Positions 1-8,952 of a stretch of 58,512 bases of DNA are shown here, piece after piece. The translations under genes and the position numbers were made by a program. A model generated the notes under the pieces. It did not search any database. It saw only the letters and a list, made by a program, of their open reading frames with translations, and was not told the origin of the DNA. The stretch's first letter is position 1. Every line of letters begins with the position of its first letter. The stretch comes from Barthelona sp. PAP020 (lineage: Eukaryota; Metamonada: BaSk clade): contig JARQWU010000007.1 of assembly GCA_040182905.1 (NCBI GenBank), positions 1 through 58,512 of the forward strand. Direction: 5' to 3'.

Positions 1-948
1 AACAGTGTTTCATCGGAACAAGCTGATAATTATATAAAGGAACTTCAAAGTCAAGTGAGTCATTTGAAAGAACAATTAAATGAAGCAAATCAGAAGATTT
101 TGGAGTTAAAAGATGGTAAAAGGATGGAAAATCCCACAGAACAAAATATTTTGTCATTAGAAAGACCAAGTACTGCCATGAATAGTGTGAAGAATCAAAA
201 AAAATTTAGACCAATCAGCAGTGTTGGTTTCAATAAAACTTCTTCATATTCTTCAATATCATCATACAACAGACCTATGACTGCAATGGCCAAAAATTAT
301 GGCAATAATTACACCGATACTAATAATCATAATGGCAATGACGATGACATTATCAGAAAACAAGAATTGTATACTCAACAAATGAAATTGGAAAACACAA
401 AAGAAAAAAAAGAATTATTTCAAAAAATGAATAAACTTCAAGAAATTATAAATGAATTAAAACACAAGAATTATCAGCAAAAAGTTGAGTTTGAGACGCA
501 ATTAGAGTTATTAAGAAACAGTCAACAACAAAAAATCATTGATTTACAGACAAATTCAAAAATTTTATTGAAAAATAAATTAAATGAATTGAATTCTACC
601 TTTGGTACTACTCTTAAAACAAAAATTGATAGTTCAAGAGGGATTAATGTCAATCATTCAAATGAATTTGAAAATGAAAAAAAATTGGAAAATTTACAAA
701 GTATTTTACAAAAAGAAAGGATTCAATATGAAGAAAAAATTGAGAAATATAAAAGTTGGTTGAATTTTAGGGATTTACAATTGGCCAAATATAAAGAGGA
801 TGTGGAAACTTTTAAAATTACCTCAAATAATCAATTAAATGAATATGTATTTATTATTGAAAATTTATTAAAGGAATTGAAAGATAAAAGAATACGGATC
901 AAGGATAATCAAATTTTGAATTTGTTAAAGGAAAATGATTTTCTGTAA
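1..948 (+). CDS. Coiled-coil protein, 5' end outside the window
   Basis: The frame is open from base 1 to a TAA at 946-948, so this is the C-terminal 315 residues of a longer protein. It is rich in K, E, N and Q. Two coiled-coil stretches (roughly residues 115-200 and 220-300 of the visible part) are separated by a low-complexity Ser/Asn/Tyr linker that is probably disordered. No catalytic motif is present. A kinesin-tail, centrosomal or axonemal role is possible, but nothing visible decides between them. A GTG at 55 is only an internal codon; there is no ATG near the left edge that would make a convincing start. The stop codon runs into TAAA, as in several genes here. Confidence 0.8.
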   Translation, partial: NSVSSEQADNYIKELQSQVSHLKEQLNEANQKILELKDGKRMENPTEQNILSLERPSTAMNSVKNQKKFRPISSVGFNKTSSYSSISSYNRPMTAMAKNYGNNYTDTNNHNGNDDDIIRKQELYTQQMKLENTKEKKELFQKMNKLQEIINELKHKNYQQKVEFETQLELLRNSQQQKIIDLQTNSKILLKNKLNELNSTFGTTLKTKIDSSRGINVNHSNEFENEKKLENLQSILQKERIQYEEKIEKYKSWLNFRDLQLAKYKEDVETFKITSNNQLNEYVFIIENLLKELKDKRIRIKDNQILNLLKENDFL

Positions 949-1197
949 ATTTTGTTTAATTATTTATAAATACATGAAAATAAACATTTTTATCATTTTT
1001 TTATTGTATCTTATTGAGTTTTCTTTTTAAAAGTAATTTGGTTTTGAATTCAACAATTTCTTTTTCTATCTTTCAAAATATTAATTGATGAAAGAAAGTA
1101 AAATATTTAATACGAAAAATCAAATTGAAAATAAAAATGAAAAGGAAAAAAGAAACTTGTTCTTTTTCTGTTTAATCAATAATAATTGAAGTTGAAA

Positions 1198-2088
1198 ATG
1201 AATGATGATTATTCTTTTTTAAATGAATATGAAAAAGAAATCATTCGTGAAGAATGTAGAGAATATTATGACCAATGCAAAATTCAATTTACGAACGAAG
1301 GCCATTCAGGAGGGAGCTATAAATTTGATGACATTTTTAGGGAACATGTTAAAACCACGTTGGATGAAGATTGGCAATTGGTTTTTGATGCATTTTTTAA
1401 AATTGGTAGATCAACGAGACAAATTACAAATCGTCTCACTCCTGTGGTTCAAGGTGATTTAATCACTCGTCCTAGAACACCAAGATGTAAAACAAAGTCT
1501 ACAATTGAAATACGTAGTGAAGTTTTGAATATTAGAAATGATGATCTTGTTTATGATGAAAATAATTGGAATGAAGACAACAGTGACTTTTCAAATTTTA
1601 ATTTAGATAAACCTAAAAATGATCAAATTGACAGTTCTGAACCTGAGACTATTGAAATTACTGATGACATTATCACAAACACTTCTAATTTGAGTACAGC
1701 TACACCGTTTAATGAATCAGCAGATCTTCCAGAAGAGATTGAAAATCCAGAAATATTTGATGAAATAGTTATTCCAAGCAAAATTGATGACAGAACCCAA
1801 CTTGAAAAAGAAATCAAGGAATTTCCTGTTTTTGATGTTAAAACAGAAAATGTTGAACTTGTTGATGATTCAAAAGAAGTTAACAATGTCAAAAATGTCA
1901 TCAATTTCAAAAAATCAAAATTTTCTTCGGACACCATCAAGTCCATAGCTAATAATTTAAATTTTGAAGAAGAAAAAAAAGAAGAAAGGAATGAAGAAGT
2001 TTTGGTTAAATTTAAAGATGAACCAAAAATTAATTTAAAGAAAAATTTTGGAAGTAAATTTGATTTCTCTGCTGGATCTTATGAGTAA
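1198..2088 (+). CDS. Hypothetical acidic protein, 296 residues
   Basis: The first in-frame ATG is at 1198; the frame extends 12 bases further up only through TTG codons. The first ~85 residues look folded, with charged helices, a Cys/Tyr-rich patch and a Trp-containing segment. The remainder is acidic, rich in D, E, N, S and T, and probably disordered, ending in a Lys-rich tail. I do not recognise a family. Antisense frames of over 100 codons exist across the acidic part but look like shadows. The stop is TAA within TAAA. It converges with the ankyrin gene that ends at 2284. Coding status is likely from length and composition; function is unknown. Confidence 0.65.
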   Translation: MNDDYSFLNEYEKEIIREECREYYDQCKIQFTNEGHSGGSYKFDDIFREHVKTTLDEDWQLVFDAFFKIGRSTRQITNRLTPVVQGDLITRPRTPRCKTKSTIEIRSEVLNIRNDDLVYDENNWNEDNSDFSNFNLDKPKNDQIDSSEPETIEITDDIITNTSNLSTATPFNESADLPEEIENPEIFDEIVIPSKIDDRTQLEKEIKEFPVFDVKTENVELVDDSKEVNNVKNVINFKKSKFSSDTIKSIANNLNFEEEKKEERNEEVLVKFKDEPKINLKKNFGSKFDFSAGSYE

Positions 2089-2283
2089 ATGACAATTATT
2101 TAACTTTTTTCTTTCTTTCTTCACAGGATAAAATCAAAATTTTAGCATTGTAAACATTTATTTGTTAATGAATAAATGAAAATTTGGGCGATTCTTGATT
2201 GATTGTCAAAAAATAACAAATCAAATTTAAAAAAAAAAATGTGTATGAAATGTTTATGAATCTTCTGAATCCAAAGTTTGTTG

Positions 2284-5200
2284 TTAAAAATCATTGTCTG
2301 GTATAATAATATCCTCATCATTGTTTACATTTTTAATGTCAGTTTCTTCAATACAAGAAACATCAATCATATTATTGGATTCATTTTTCTTTTGAATGAA
2401 AGATTTGGCAACTTTTTCACTTTCAACATCAACTTCAAAACATACAATTTCAGGATCAATTTCAATATTGTATTTTGTAATTAATTCAACAAATTTATCC
2501 TTATCATCCAGCAAAAATTCCCTTAAAACTAAAGATTTGAATAATTTTTCTTCTTCATCTTCTACTTCATCATCTTCTTCTTCTTCTTCAATTTCATGAC
2601 CATCTTCATCTGCAACATGATCATCAACATCTTCTTCTTTTTCTTGATAATGATCTTCATGATCTTCGTCTTGTTCTTGTTGCTTTAATGTTTCAACTTC
2701 ATGACTGTCATTTTCATTAACTTTTTCTTTTAATTTATCAGATTCATCTGTTTTCACCATAATATTATCAGTATTGTTTCCCTTCTCTTCTTCTTTTAAT
2801 TCATTTTCAAGATTATTATCTTGTATATCCTGAGCAAAAATGAATTCCAAGATTTCTTCACTGACTTTGTAATTTGAAAATCCTTCAATGATGTACTCTA
2901 AAAGATTCAATTCAAATCTTTCATTCAAACCTTTAAAAACAATAAAAAATAGAATATTAGAACTTTCCAAAATTTTTTTAATAAGATTTTGAATGTTTTG
3001 AATGTTTTGACATTCTTCGAAAAAAAGCTTAAAATTATTTTCAAATAAATCCCCAAAAATCTCAATACTGTCTAATTCTATACATTCAATCATTTGATTA
3101 ATAAAATCACTTGATTTAAAAACAACAGTGCCTTGATCAGCAAAATACATTCTTAACATTAAATCTGTTTCATCATCTAATTCTAATATTGTTTCATCAT
3201 TGTTTTCAATATTCTTAGCATTTTGAGCATATAATTCTAATAATATTTCATAACAATCATCGTCTATTAATCTATTAATCTCATTTTGTTTTAACTTACT
3301 TTTTTCAAATCCAACATGTTTATTTAACAATAATAATAAATCATAATAACCTTCCATTATGATAAAGCGTTTTAAATCATGAAGTAAAGGATTTTTTGAG
3401 TCAACAAAAATTAAAACTTTTTCAAAAAATTCTTTATCATTGTTGATAACAATAAATTCCAAAATATTATGTCCATCACTATTCTTATGGTTTAAATTAA
3501 TTCCCCAACTTAGTAATTTCTTAAATAAATTGAAATCGTTATTGATTATTGCATAATGAACACAACTTAAACCTTTACCATCCAGAATATCCAAAGGAAC
3601 TTTATTTAATCTTAAATTTAGTAAATCATCATGAAATTGCTCGCTAGCTAATCGAGTAACAAAAGATAATTCATTAGGTTTGGAAGCATATAAATTAAAA
3701 CCTTTATCAACAAGATATCGAATCATTTTTTCTTTATCTAATTTATTATTGATTTGATTAGCAACCATCAATAATTCTACTTGCATATTATTCTCTATTT
3801 CATTTTTATTCAATTCATTCAATAAAAATTCAATAATTTTGAAACTTTTTGAAAATATTCCAAAATACAATAAAGAATATTGATCCTTGATTTTATAAGT
3901 AATATCAATAATATTCGCTAAGAAAAATGCTTCAATTAAATCAACGTTATCTTCAAGAAATGCTTCTATTATTAACTTAATAATTAAAATCAATTGCTCT
4001 TTATCTTGTTTTAATTCTTTTTCATCATCAAACAAAATTTTCTTGAATTCTTCTTTCAAAATTTCACTTCTGTTCAACAAATATTTAACAATTTCATAAT
4101 TTTTCCATTCATATGCTCTTTTTAACATATCTTGATAATTCATTTCAATTTCATTTTCAAAACTTTCAAAAATTTTGACAAAACTCTTGTTATTTTGTTT
4201 AATTATTAATATATCAAATAAATCATATCCATTTGAAGTTTTAAAATCAAAGATCTCTTGTAAAACATAAAAATACTGACTCATCAACAAACTAAAAATT
4301 TCTACAACATTTTCATCATCCTCTAACATGCTTATAGTATGTAAAAATGTATACCCTTGTTTATTAATCACTTTTATAGCAGATATTCCATCCATTTCTG
4401 TTTGATCCATGATAAAATCCAAAAGAATTGTGAACATCTCTGTTGTTTTACACAGATGTAGAATACTATTTCCGTAAATATCAATGCTGTTAATCAAAGG
4501 ATTTAATTCAAGCAAAAATTCAACACATTCTAATGAATTGAAATGTACAGCCCAAAATAATGGAGTTCTATGCTTATTATCTTTTGAATCTATTTCGGCA
4601 CCAAAATCTAATAACAATTGAACTGATTCAATACGATTGGTTTGACATGCATAATGTAATGCAGTTGAACCATCAGTCAAATGAGTAATTGGTGAAACAT
4701 TCAAACTTAGCATGTATTCTAAAGGTGATGAAGAAGGTAAAGTACTTAATAAACATATTAAACTGGGTCCAACTCTTTGTATTGTTGTTTCACTTTTATC
4801 CAACAATAATGGTACAGCCATAGCCAACAAAGCAGCTCTTAATTCTGGTTTAACACTTGATTCAGGTGTAAATTGTAAAAGATACACAGGTGCTAGAGTC
4901 GAACCAGACAATATTGCTGACATTAATGGTGAATTTCCTTGTTTATCTTCAATTAAAACATTTGCATCATTGCTTAATAGAATTGGCAAAAGTTTATGAT
5001 TTCCATTTGAAGCAACCAAATGTAAAGGTGTTTTTCCTTCTAAATTTTGAATGTTGATAATTTCTTTAACAATTGGAAAATTTAAAAACTTTTGGAATGT
5101 TTCAACTTCCAAATTAGAACTCAAATCAATTAAGTGAAGTATAGTATTACCAAAATTATCTTGAATCCTTGGATCAGCATTTAATTGCAATAATAATTCA

Positions 5201-6741
5201 AAAACATCAATTGATCCATTGATAACACTTATCATTAAAGGAGTTCTGCCATCAATATCAACCATATCAATCAAATGAGTGATTGGCCATGAAGCATTTA
5301 ATCTGATAATTCCTTCAGCATTATTAGACATTGCTGCGAAATGTAATAGATTCTGTTGATTTGCAGAACACGTTTCCACAGATATTCCATTTTCCAAATA
5401 GAATAAAACCAATTCATTCTTTCTTTTATATATAGCATCCATTAATGGTGTTATACCAAAATTATTGGAATTATGAGCCAAAGATACATATTTTTCAAGA
5501 TTAAATTTTTCCATATTTGTGCCAAAATTTGAAAAATAATGTAAAATATTATTATTATCAGTGTCAACAGCATAAAAATCACAACCAAATTGTTTAAAAC
5601 ATTCAATTATCTCTGAATTTCCTTCACTAAATGCAATCATTAATGGGGTTCTTCCTTTGTGATCTTTTTGGTCGATTAATTTACCAATCTGTTCTTCACT
5701 TAAATTCAACAGATCAATTAATTCAACTTTGTCCGAACTAGCGAGAACATGAAAACAATTTCTTTCTTTTAATGAAAATAATGAAGGATCAGCACCATAA
5801 TCAATTAATAATTTAACAATTTGTGTGGAAATATCAATTGAGCAATCCCTTTCCAAAATACTTAACAAAGGTAAATAATTCTTTGGCTCATTTGGGTCAC
5901 AACCATATTGTAACAATAATTCAACAATAGAAGGTGAAGCATAACTACAAGATAATAAAAAAGGTGAATATTGTTCAAAAATAAAAGAATTAGGTTGAAC
6001 ACCAAATTCCAAGAAAAATTTAACAATACAAAACTTATCTAAATATATTGCTAATGCTAAAGGAGTTAATGATCGTCTATTTGGCATTGAAAGACAATTG
6101 GTTGCCCGATATCCAATAGCATTGAAAAAGGTAATTATACAATCTAAATTGGATTCAGTTATCAATGTGTGAAGAATTGAATTCCCATCATGCTGTAACT
6201 TTGTAAAATCATAACGATTGACAAAGTATTTAATGGTATTTGAATCACAAAACAAACAAATATTTTGAATGTTATTGTGATTATTTTTATCTAATATATC
6301 TTTGTATGAATAATGTTCACAAAATTTTATTGCTTCAAAATTTTGAATTTTAATTGCAATATCCAAAGGTCTTCTTGATTTCTTAAAAAATTTATTGGGA
6401 TTTAATCGAAAAATTTTATGAATTTGAGTTTCTGTTTCAGGATGAATAAATATTATCAAATTTTTTGTTAAAAAACAACATAATCCATTCAATTGTTTTA
6501 AATTTTGTTTAATAGAATTAAAATAAAAATGTTCAGAATATATATTTAATGAATCTTCTCTAGATATTAAATCAATTACATTCGATAAGGATTTTTTGGA
6601 TATAATATGTTGATTTGTCCTAATATTCTTTTCTAAAATAAGATATGAGGTAATATCACTAGGTATGACAATTTTAGTTTCAAAATTAGTTGTCATTACA
6701 CCTTCGATATCAATTTCAACACCAAAAAAAAATGATTCCAT
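2284..6741 (-). CDS. Large ankyrin-repeat protein, 1485 residues
   Basis: Most of residues ~120-1150 are ankyrin repeats. Many carry the consensus G-x-TPL core followed by a helix ending in LL and a turn such as GADP; good examples lie around residues 210-640 and 690-770. The short N-terminal domain before the repeats resembles the cap seen in large trichomonad ankyrin proteins (inference). The C-terminal ~130 residues are extremely acidic, with long Glu/Asp runs near 1370-1415, followed by a final charged helix. There is no membrane segment or enzyme domain. Such proteins are usually scaffolds, and ankyrin families are greatly expanded in Trichomonas (established). The ATG at 6741 lies only 24 bases from the ATG of the divergent TMEM107-like gene. 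Confidence 0.9.
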   Translation of the reverse strand: MESFFFGVEIDIEGVMTTNFETKIVIPSDITSYLILEKNIRTNQHIISKKSLSNVIDLISREDSLNIYSEHFYFNSIKQNLKQLNGLCCFLTKNLIIFIHPETETQIHKIFRLNPNKFFKKSRRPLDIAIKIQNFEAIKFCEHYSYKDILDKNNHNNIQNICLFCDSNTIKYFVNRYDFTKLQHDGNSILHTLITESNLDCIITFFNAIGYRATNCLSMPNRRSLTPLALAIYLDKFCIVKFFLEFGVQPNSFIFEQYSPFLLSCSYASPSIVELLLQYGCDPNEPKNYLPLLSILERDCSIDISTQIVKLLIDYGADPSLFSLKERNCFHVLASSDKVELIDLLNLSEEQIGKLIDQKDHKGRTPLMIAFSEGNSEIIECFKQFGCDFYAVDTDNNNILHYFSNFGTNMEKFNLEKYVSLAHNSNNFGITPLMDAIYKRKNELVLFYLENGISVETCSANQQNLLHFAAMSNNAEGIIRLNASWPITHLIDMVDIDGRTPLMISVINGSIDVFELLLQLNADPRIQDNFGNTILHLIDLSSNLEVETFQKFLNFPIVKEIINIQNLEGKTPLHLVASNGNHKLLPILLSNDANVLIEDKQGNSPLMSAILSGSTLAPVYLLQFTPESSVKPELRAALLAMAVPLLLDKSETTIQRVGPSLICLLSTLPSSSPLEYMLSLNVSPITHLTDGSTALHYACQTNRIESVQLLLDFGAEIDSKDNKHRTPLFWAVHFNSLECVEFLLELNPLINSIDIYGNSILHLCKTTEMFTILLDFIMDQTEMDGISAIKVINKQGYTFLHTISMLEDDENVVEIFSLLMSQYFYVLQEIFDFKTSNGYDLFDILIIKQNNKSFVKIFESFENEIEMNYQDMLKRAYEWKNYEIVKYLLNRSEILKEEFKKILFDDEKELKQDKEQLILIIKLIIEAFLEDNVDLIEAFFLANIIDITYKIKDQYSLLYFGIFSKSFKIIEFLLNELNKNEIENNMQVELLMVANQINNKLDKEKMIRYLVDKGFNLYASKPNELSFVTRLASEQFHDDLLNLRLNKVPLDILDGKGLSCVHYAIINNDFNLFKKLLSWGINLNHKNSDGHNILEFIVINNDKEFFEKVLIFVDSKNPLLHDLKRFIIMEGYYDLLLLLNKHVGFEKSKLKQNEINRLIDDDCYEILLELYAQNAKNIENNDETILELDDETDLMLRMYFADQGTVVFKSSDFINQMIECIELDSIEIFGDLFENNFKLFFEECQNIQNIQNLIKKILESSNILFFIVFKGLNERFELNLLEYIIEGFSNYKVSEEILEFIFAQDIQDNNLENELKEEEKGNNTDNIMVKTDESDKLKEKVNENDSHEVETLKQQEQDEDHEDHYQEKEEDVDDHVADEDGHEIEEEEEDDEVEDEEEKLFKSLVLREFLLDDKDKFVELITKYNIEIDPEIVCFEVDVESEKVAKSFIQKKNESNNMIDVSCIEETDIKNVNNDEDIIIPDNDF

Positions 6742-6765
6742 TTTTTCTTTTTTTTTTCTTTTTTG
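6742..6765. promoter_or_regulatory. 24-bp gap between divergent start codons
   Basis: All that separates the ATG of the ankyrin gene (minus) from the ATG of the TMEM107-like gene (plus) is 24 bases. They are entirely pyrimidine on the plus strand except the final G. Promoter elements for at least one gene must lie inside this tract or within the other gene's coding region. T-rich tracts just before ATG recur elsewhere in this window. Confidence 0.5.
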
Positions 6766-7185
6766 ATGTTTAATTCTCCTTTAATTGGAATTAAATTTCT
6801 TTCCATATTAACTCAATTATTATCTCATATTTTTATTTTATACACGAATAATTATAATGTTTTGAAATTATTAGGAAATAGTTATTCGAGTACTCTTTAT
6901 AATCAATATTTGAACTCATTAAAGTTATGGGTCATAATTGGTATAATATTAACTAGTATTCAAATGATAATTTTTTTAATTGGATACTCTTTTGAAAGAA
7001 TTTTATTAAACCTGAGTATCATTTCTTTTCATTGTATTGGTATATTTTGTACTTTATCATTTGTTTTTGAACAAAAACCAAGTACGTATTATGGTGAAAC
7101 AATTTTTCGATTGGTGATTGTTTGTTTCTTGTTGGAAGTTTTTGGTTTGGTAGCAAGTATTATGAAAATGCCGAAAAGAGAATAA
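6766..7185 (+). CDS. TMEM107-like ciliary transition-zone membrane protein
   Basis: The 139-residue protein has four hydrophobic segments (about residues 7-27, 52-74, 81-101 and 112-134), as TMEM107 does, and almost the same length (human is about 140). The order of features matches: a loop with aromatic and acidic residues after TM1, a G-Y/F-x-x-x turn after TM2, an I-S-F-H-C-I-G motif in TM3, then L-S-F-V-F-E and a Tyr-rich turn before TM4. TMEM107 belongs to the MKS module at the base of cilia (established). The assignment rests on this pattern and should be confirmed by a profile search. The ATG at 6766 follows a T-rich tract; an in-frame TTG precedes it. Confidence 0.62.
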   Translation: MFNSPLIGIKFLSILTQLLSHIFILYTNNYNVLKLLGNSYSSTLYNQYLNSLKLWVIIGIILTSIQMIIFLIGYSFERILLNLSIISFHCIGIFCTLSFVFEQKPSTYYGETIFRLVIVCFLLEVFGLVASIMKMPKRE

Positions 7186-7469
7186 ATGGTCATGAAATTT
7201 TGATTGCCTTTTTCCAAATCATTTGATTTTTCCATGTGTTGTGCTTGTTCGATTAGTCTTTTTCAACTGTCTTTCTTTTTGTTGGATTTCTGTAAATTAT
7301 ATCTTTTGTTTTATTTCAAATTTCAAAAAAATTTCAAAAAAATTTTATACTTCTTTCTTGAAAACTTTTTTGAAGGTCAAAGGAAGTTCACACATTATTA
7401 TCCAAAAAGAATTAACAACAACTAAAAAAAAAGAAATAATTTATAAATTTACTGAGTTTTATCGAAATT

Positions 7470-8600
7470 TTATATTGTGAAATCAATATCCCAATAGAAT
7501 TTTCCTTTTTTAATAATCTTATTTCCATCAATAGGAAAAGCAGAACCAAATAACATTTCAAAATTACCAATTTGTACAACAACACCACCACCAACTGATT
7601 TTTTAAATTTTATCAAAGAATTATCCAATAAAAACAAACCGTCTAAAGAGATCAATTGAGATAATGATACGCTTTTCAAAAAGTTGAATTTTTTTAAATT
7701 TTTTTGCTCAGGAATTTTAATTTTTGGGCCTGATACATGAAATCTGGCAAAATATTTATGTTTAAAAGACTGAATTATTTGATTATTTTTTAAAATAATT
7801 TCTCCAAAACCAATTGGAAAATCATCATTGAAAATTTGAAATTTTTGTAAATCATTGATATTATTTCCAAAGGATGAATTTGCTGAATAATTGATTTTTG
7901 CTGAAAAAAGATCTTTAAAAAGAGATTTTCTTAATGAACCATTCATTTCACACTTAACATACGGCTTAAAAATATTATTTAAATTACTTTCAATGGTGAA
8001 GTTCATTGCATGATTCTTTGCAAAATATTTCGAAAAATTCAGGGAAACAACGTTAGATTCCTCTCTATCCATTTGAAAATCATCAGAAGTATGTTGTTTT
8101 AACAATTTTAATGAAGTTTTAAAATTATTTGCAACTAAATAATCAACAAAAACCGACTTTCCAGATATATTATTTTCAATCAATTCATTTGTTTCATTTT
8201 CATTCAAATAAATGGAGCGATGATGATATTTAACACCAAAATTGACTTGATTATCCTTTTTATTCAAAAAATGTTTTTGAAATTCCAATGATATTGAAGG
8301 ATAATTGTCATAAATACCATTAACCGATAGATTAGTAAATTTTGAAGGTCGAAATTGAAGATTTAGAGAATGACTATTATCAACACCATTTCTCATTGAT
8401 AAAGACAAACGATTTTTTAAACCTTCAACAATATTTAATTGAGAATTGCTATTTATTACACATTTTTTAATAAAAGGCAAAGAATTCAATTCTTTTGTCA
8501 GTTCATCAAAATTGACAACATTATTGAATGTGTTGTTCTCAATAGTTCGTTGAATAAAGCATTTTGGAATATCTTTTAATCCAAAAACATTTAACGGCAT
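7470..8600 (-). CDS. Sam50/Omp85-like outer-membrane beta-barrel
   Basis: The 376-residue protein is dominated by short alternating hydrophobic/polar stretches typical of beta strands, with no transmembrane helix and no signal peptide. The last ~60 residues contain the Gly-rich strand G-G-G-V-V-V-Q-I-G and end in an aromatic/hydrophobic strand like the barrel-targeting signal of Sam50. The first ~55 residues may be one degenerate POTRA domain. Sam50 inserts beta-barrel proteins into the outer membrane of mitochondria and hydrogenosomes (established), which would imply such an organelle here. It is shorter than yeast Sam50 (484 residues). Tom40 or another porin are weaker alternatives because of the N-terminal POTRA-like part. 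The ATG is at 8600; the stop sits in TAAA. Confidence 0.6.
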   Translation of the reverse strand: MPLNVFGLKDIPKCFIQRTIENNTFNNVVNFDELTKELNSLPFIKKCVINSNSQLNIVEGLKNRLSLSMRNGVDNSHSLNLQFRPSKFTNLSVNGIYDNYPSISLEFQKHFLNKKDNQVNFGVKYHHRSIYLNENETNELIENNISGKSVFVDYLVANNFKTSLKLLKQHTSDDFQMDREESNVVSLNFSKYFAKNHAMNFTIESNLNNIFKPYVKCEMNGSLRKSLFKDLFSAKINYSANSSFGNNINDLQKFQIFNDDFPIGFGEIILKNNQIIQSFKHKYFARFHVSGPKIKIPEQKNLKKFNFLKSVSLSQLISLDGLFLLDNSLIKFKKSVGGGVVVQIGNFEMLFGSAFPIDGNKIIKKGKFYWDIDFTI

Positions 8601-8952
8601 ATTTTAACAAATGAAAGGAGAATAAAAAAAGATTATACTTTCATTTTTCAAAGAACTCTTCATTTAGCCCAGTTTTAATGTAAAATAACATAAAAGAACT
8701 GAATAATCGTAAAAATAAACCAAAAGAAAGAAAATTTGTGGATTGAAAAATTTATGTCATTTGTTTGACAAAGGGATCATTGAAGGTCAAAAAAAAAAGG
8801 TATAATTCGGTGTGTTTGAGTCATGTACATCTTTACAAGATAGAATATTTTTGAAATACAGGTTTTAGACAACTTTTTCCCATTTTCAATCAAAAGTCAG
8901 AATTTTAAGCATCTCTAAAGAATCTATTGTCAAAATTGTAAATAAATAATGT
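8601..8952. other. Intergenic, nothing recognised
   Basis: This stretch lies between the Sam50-like gene and the 3' end of the next minus-strand gene. It is AT-rich, without a long open frame, and I see no RNA gene or repeat. It must hold the Sam50-like promoter near 8601-8700. Confidence 0.6.

Noticed and set aside
1623-1946. 107-codon antisense frame
   Set aside because: It is the complement of an acidic Ser/Glu-rich coding region; such shadows are typical of low-complexity sequence.
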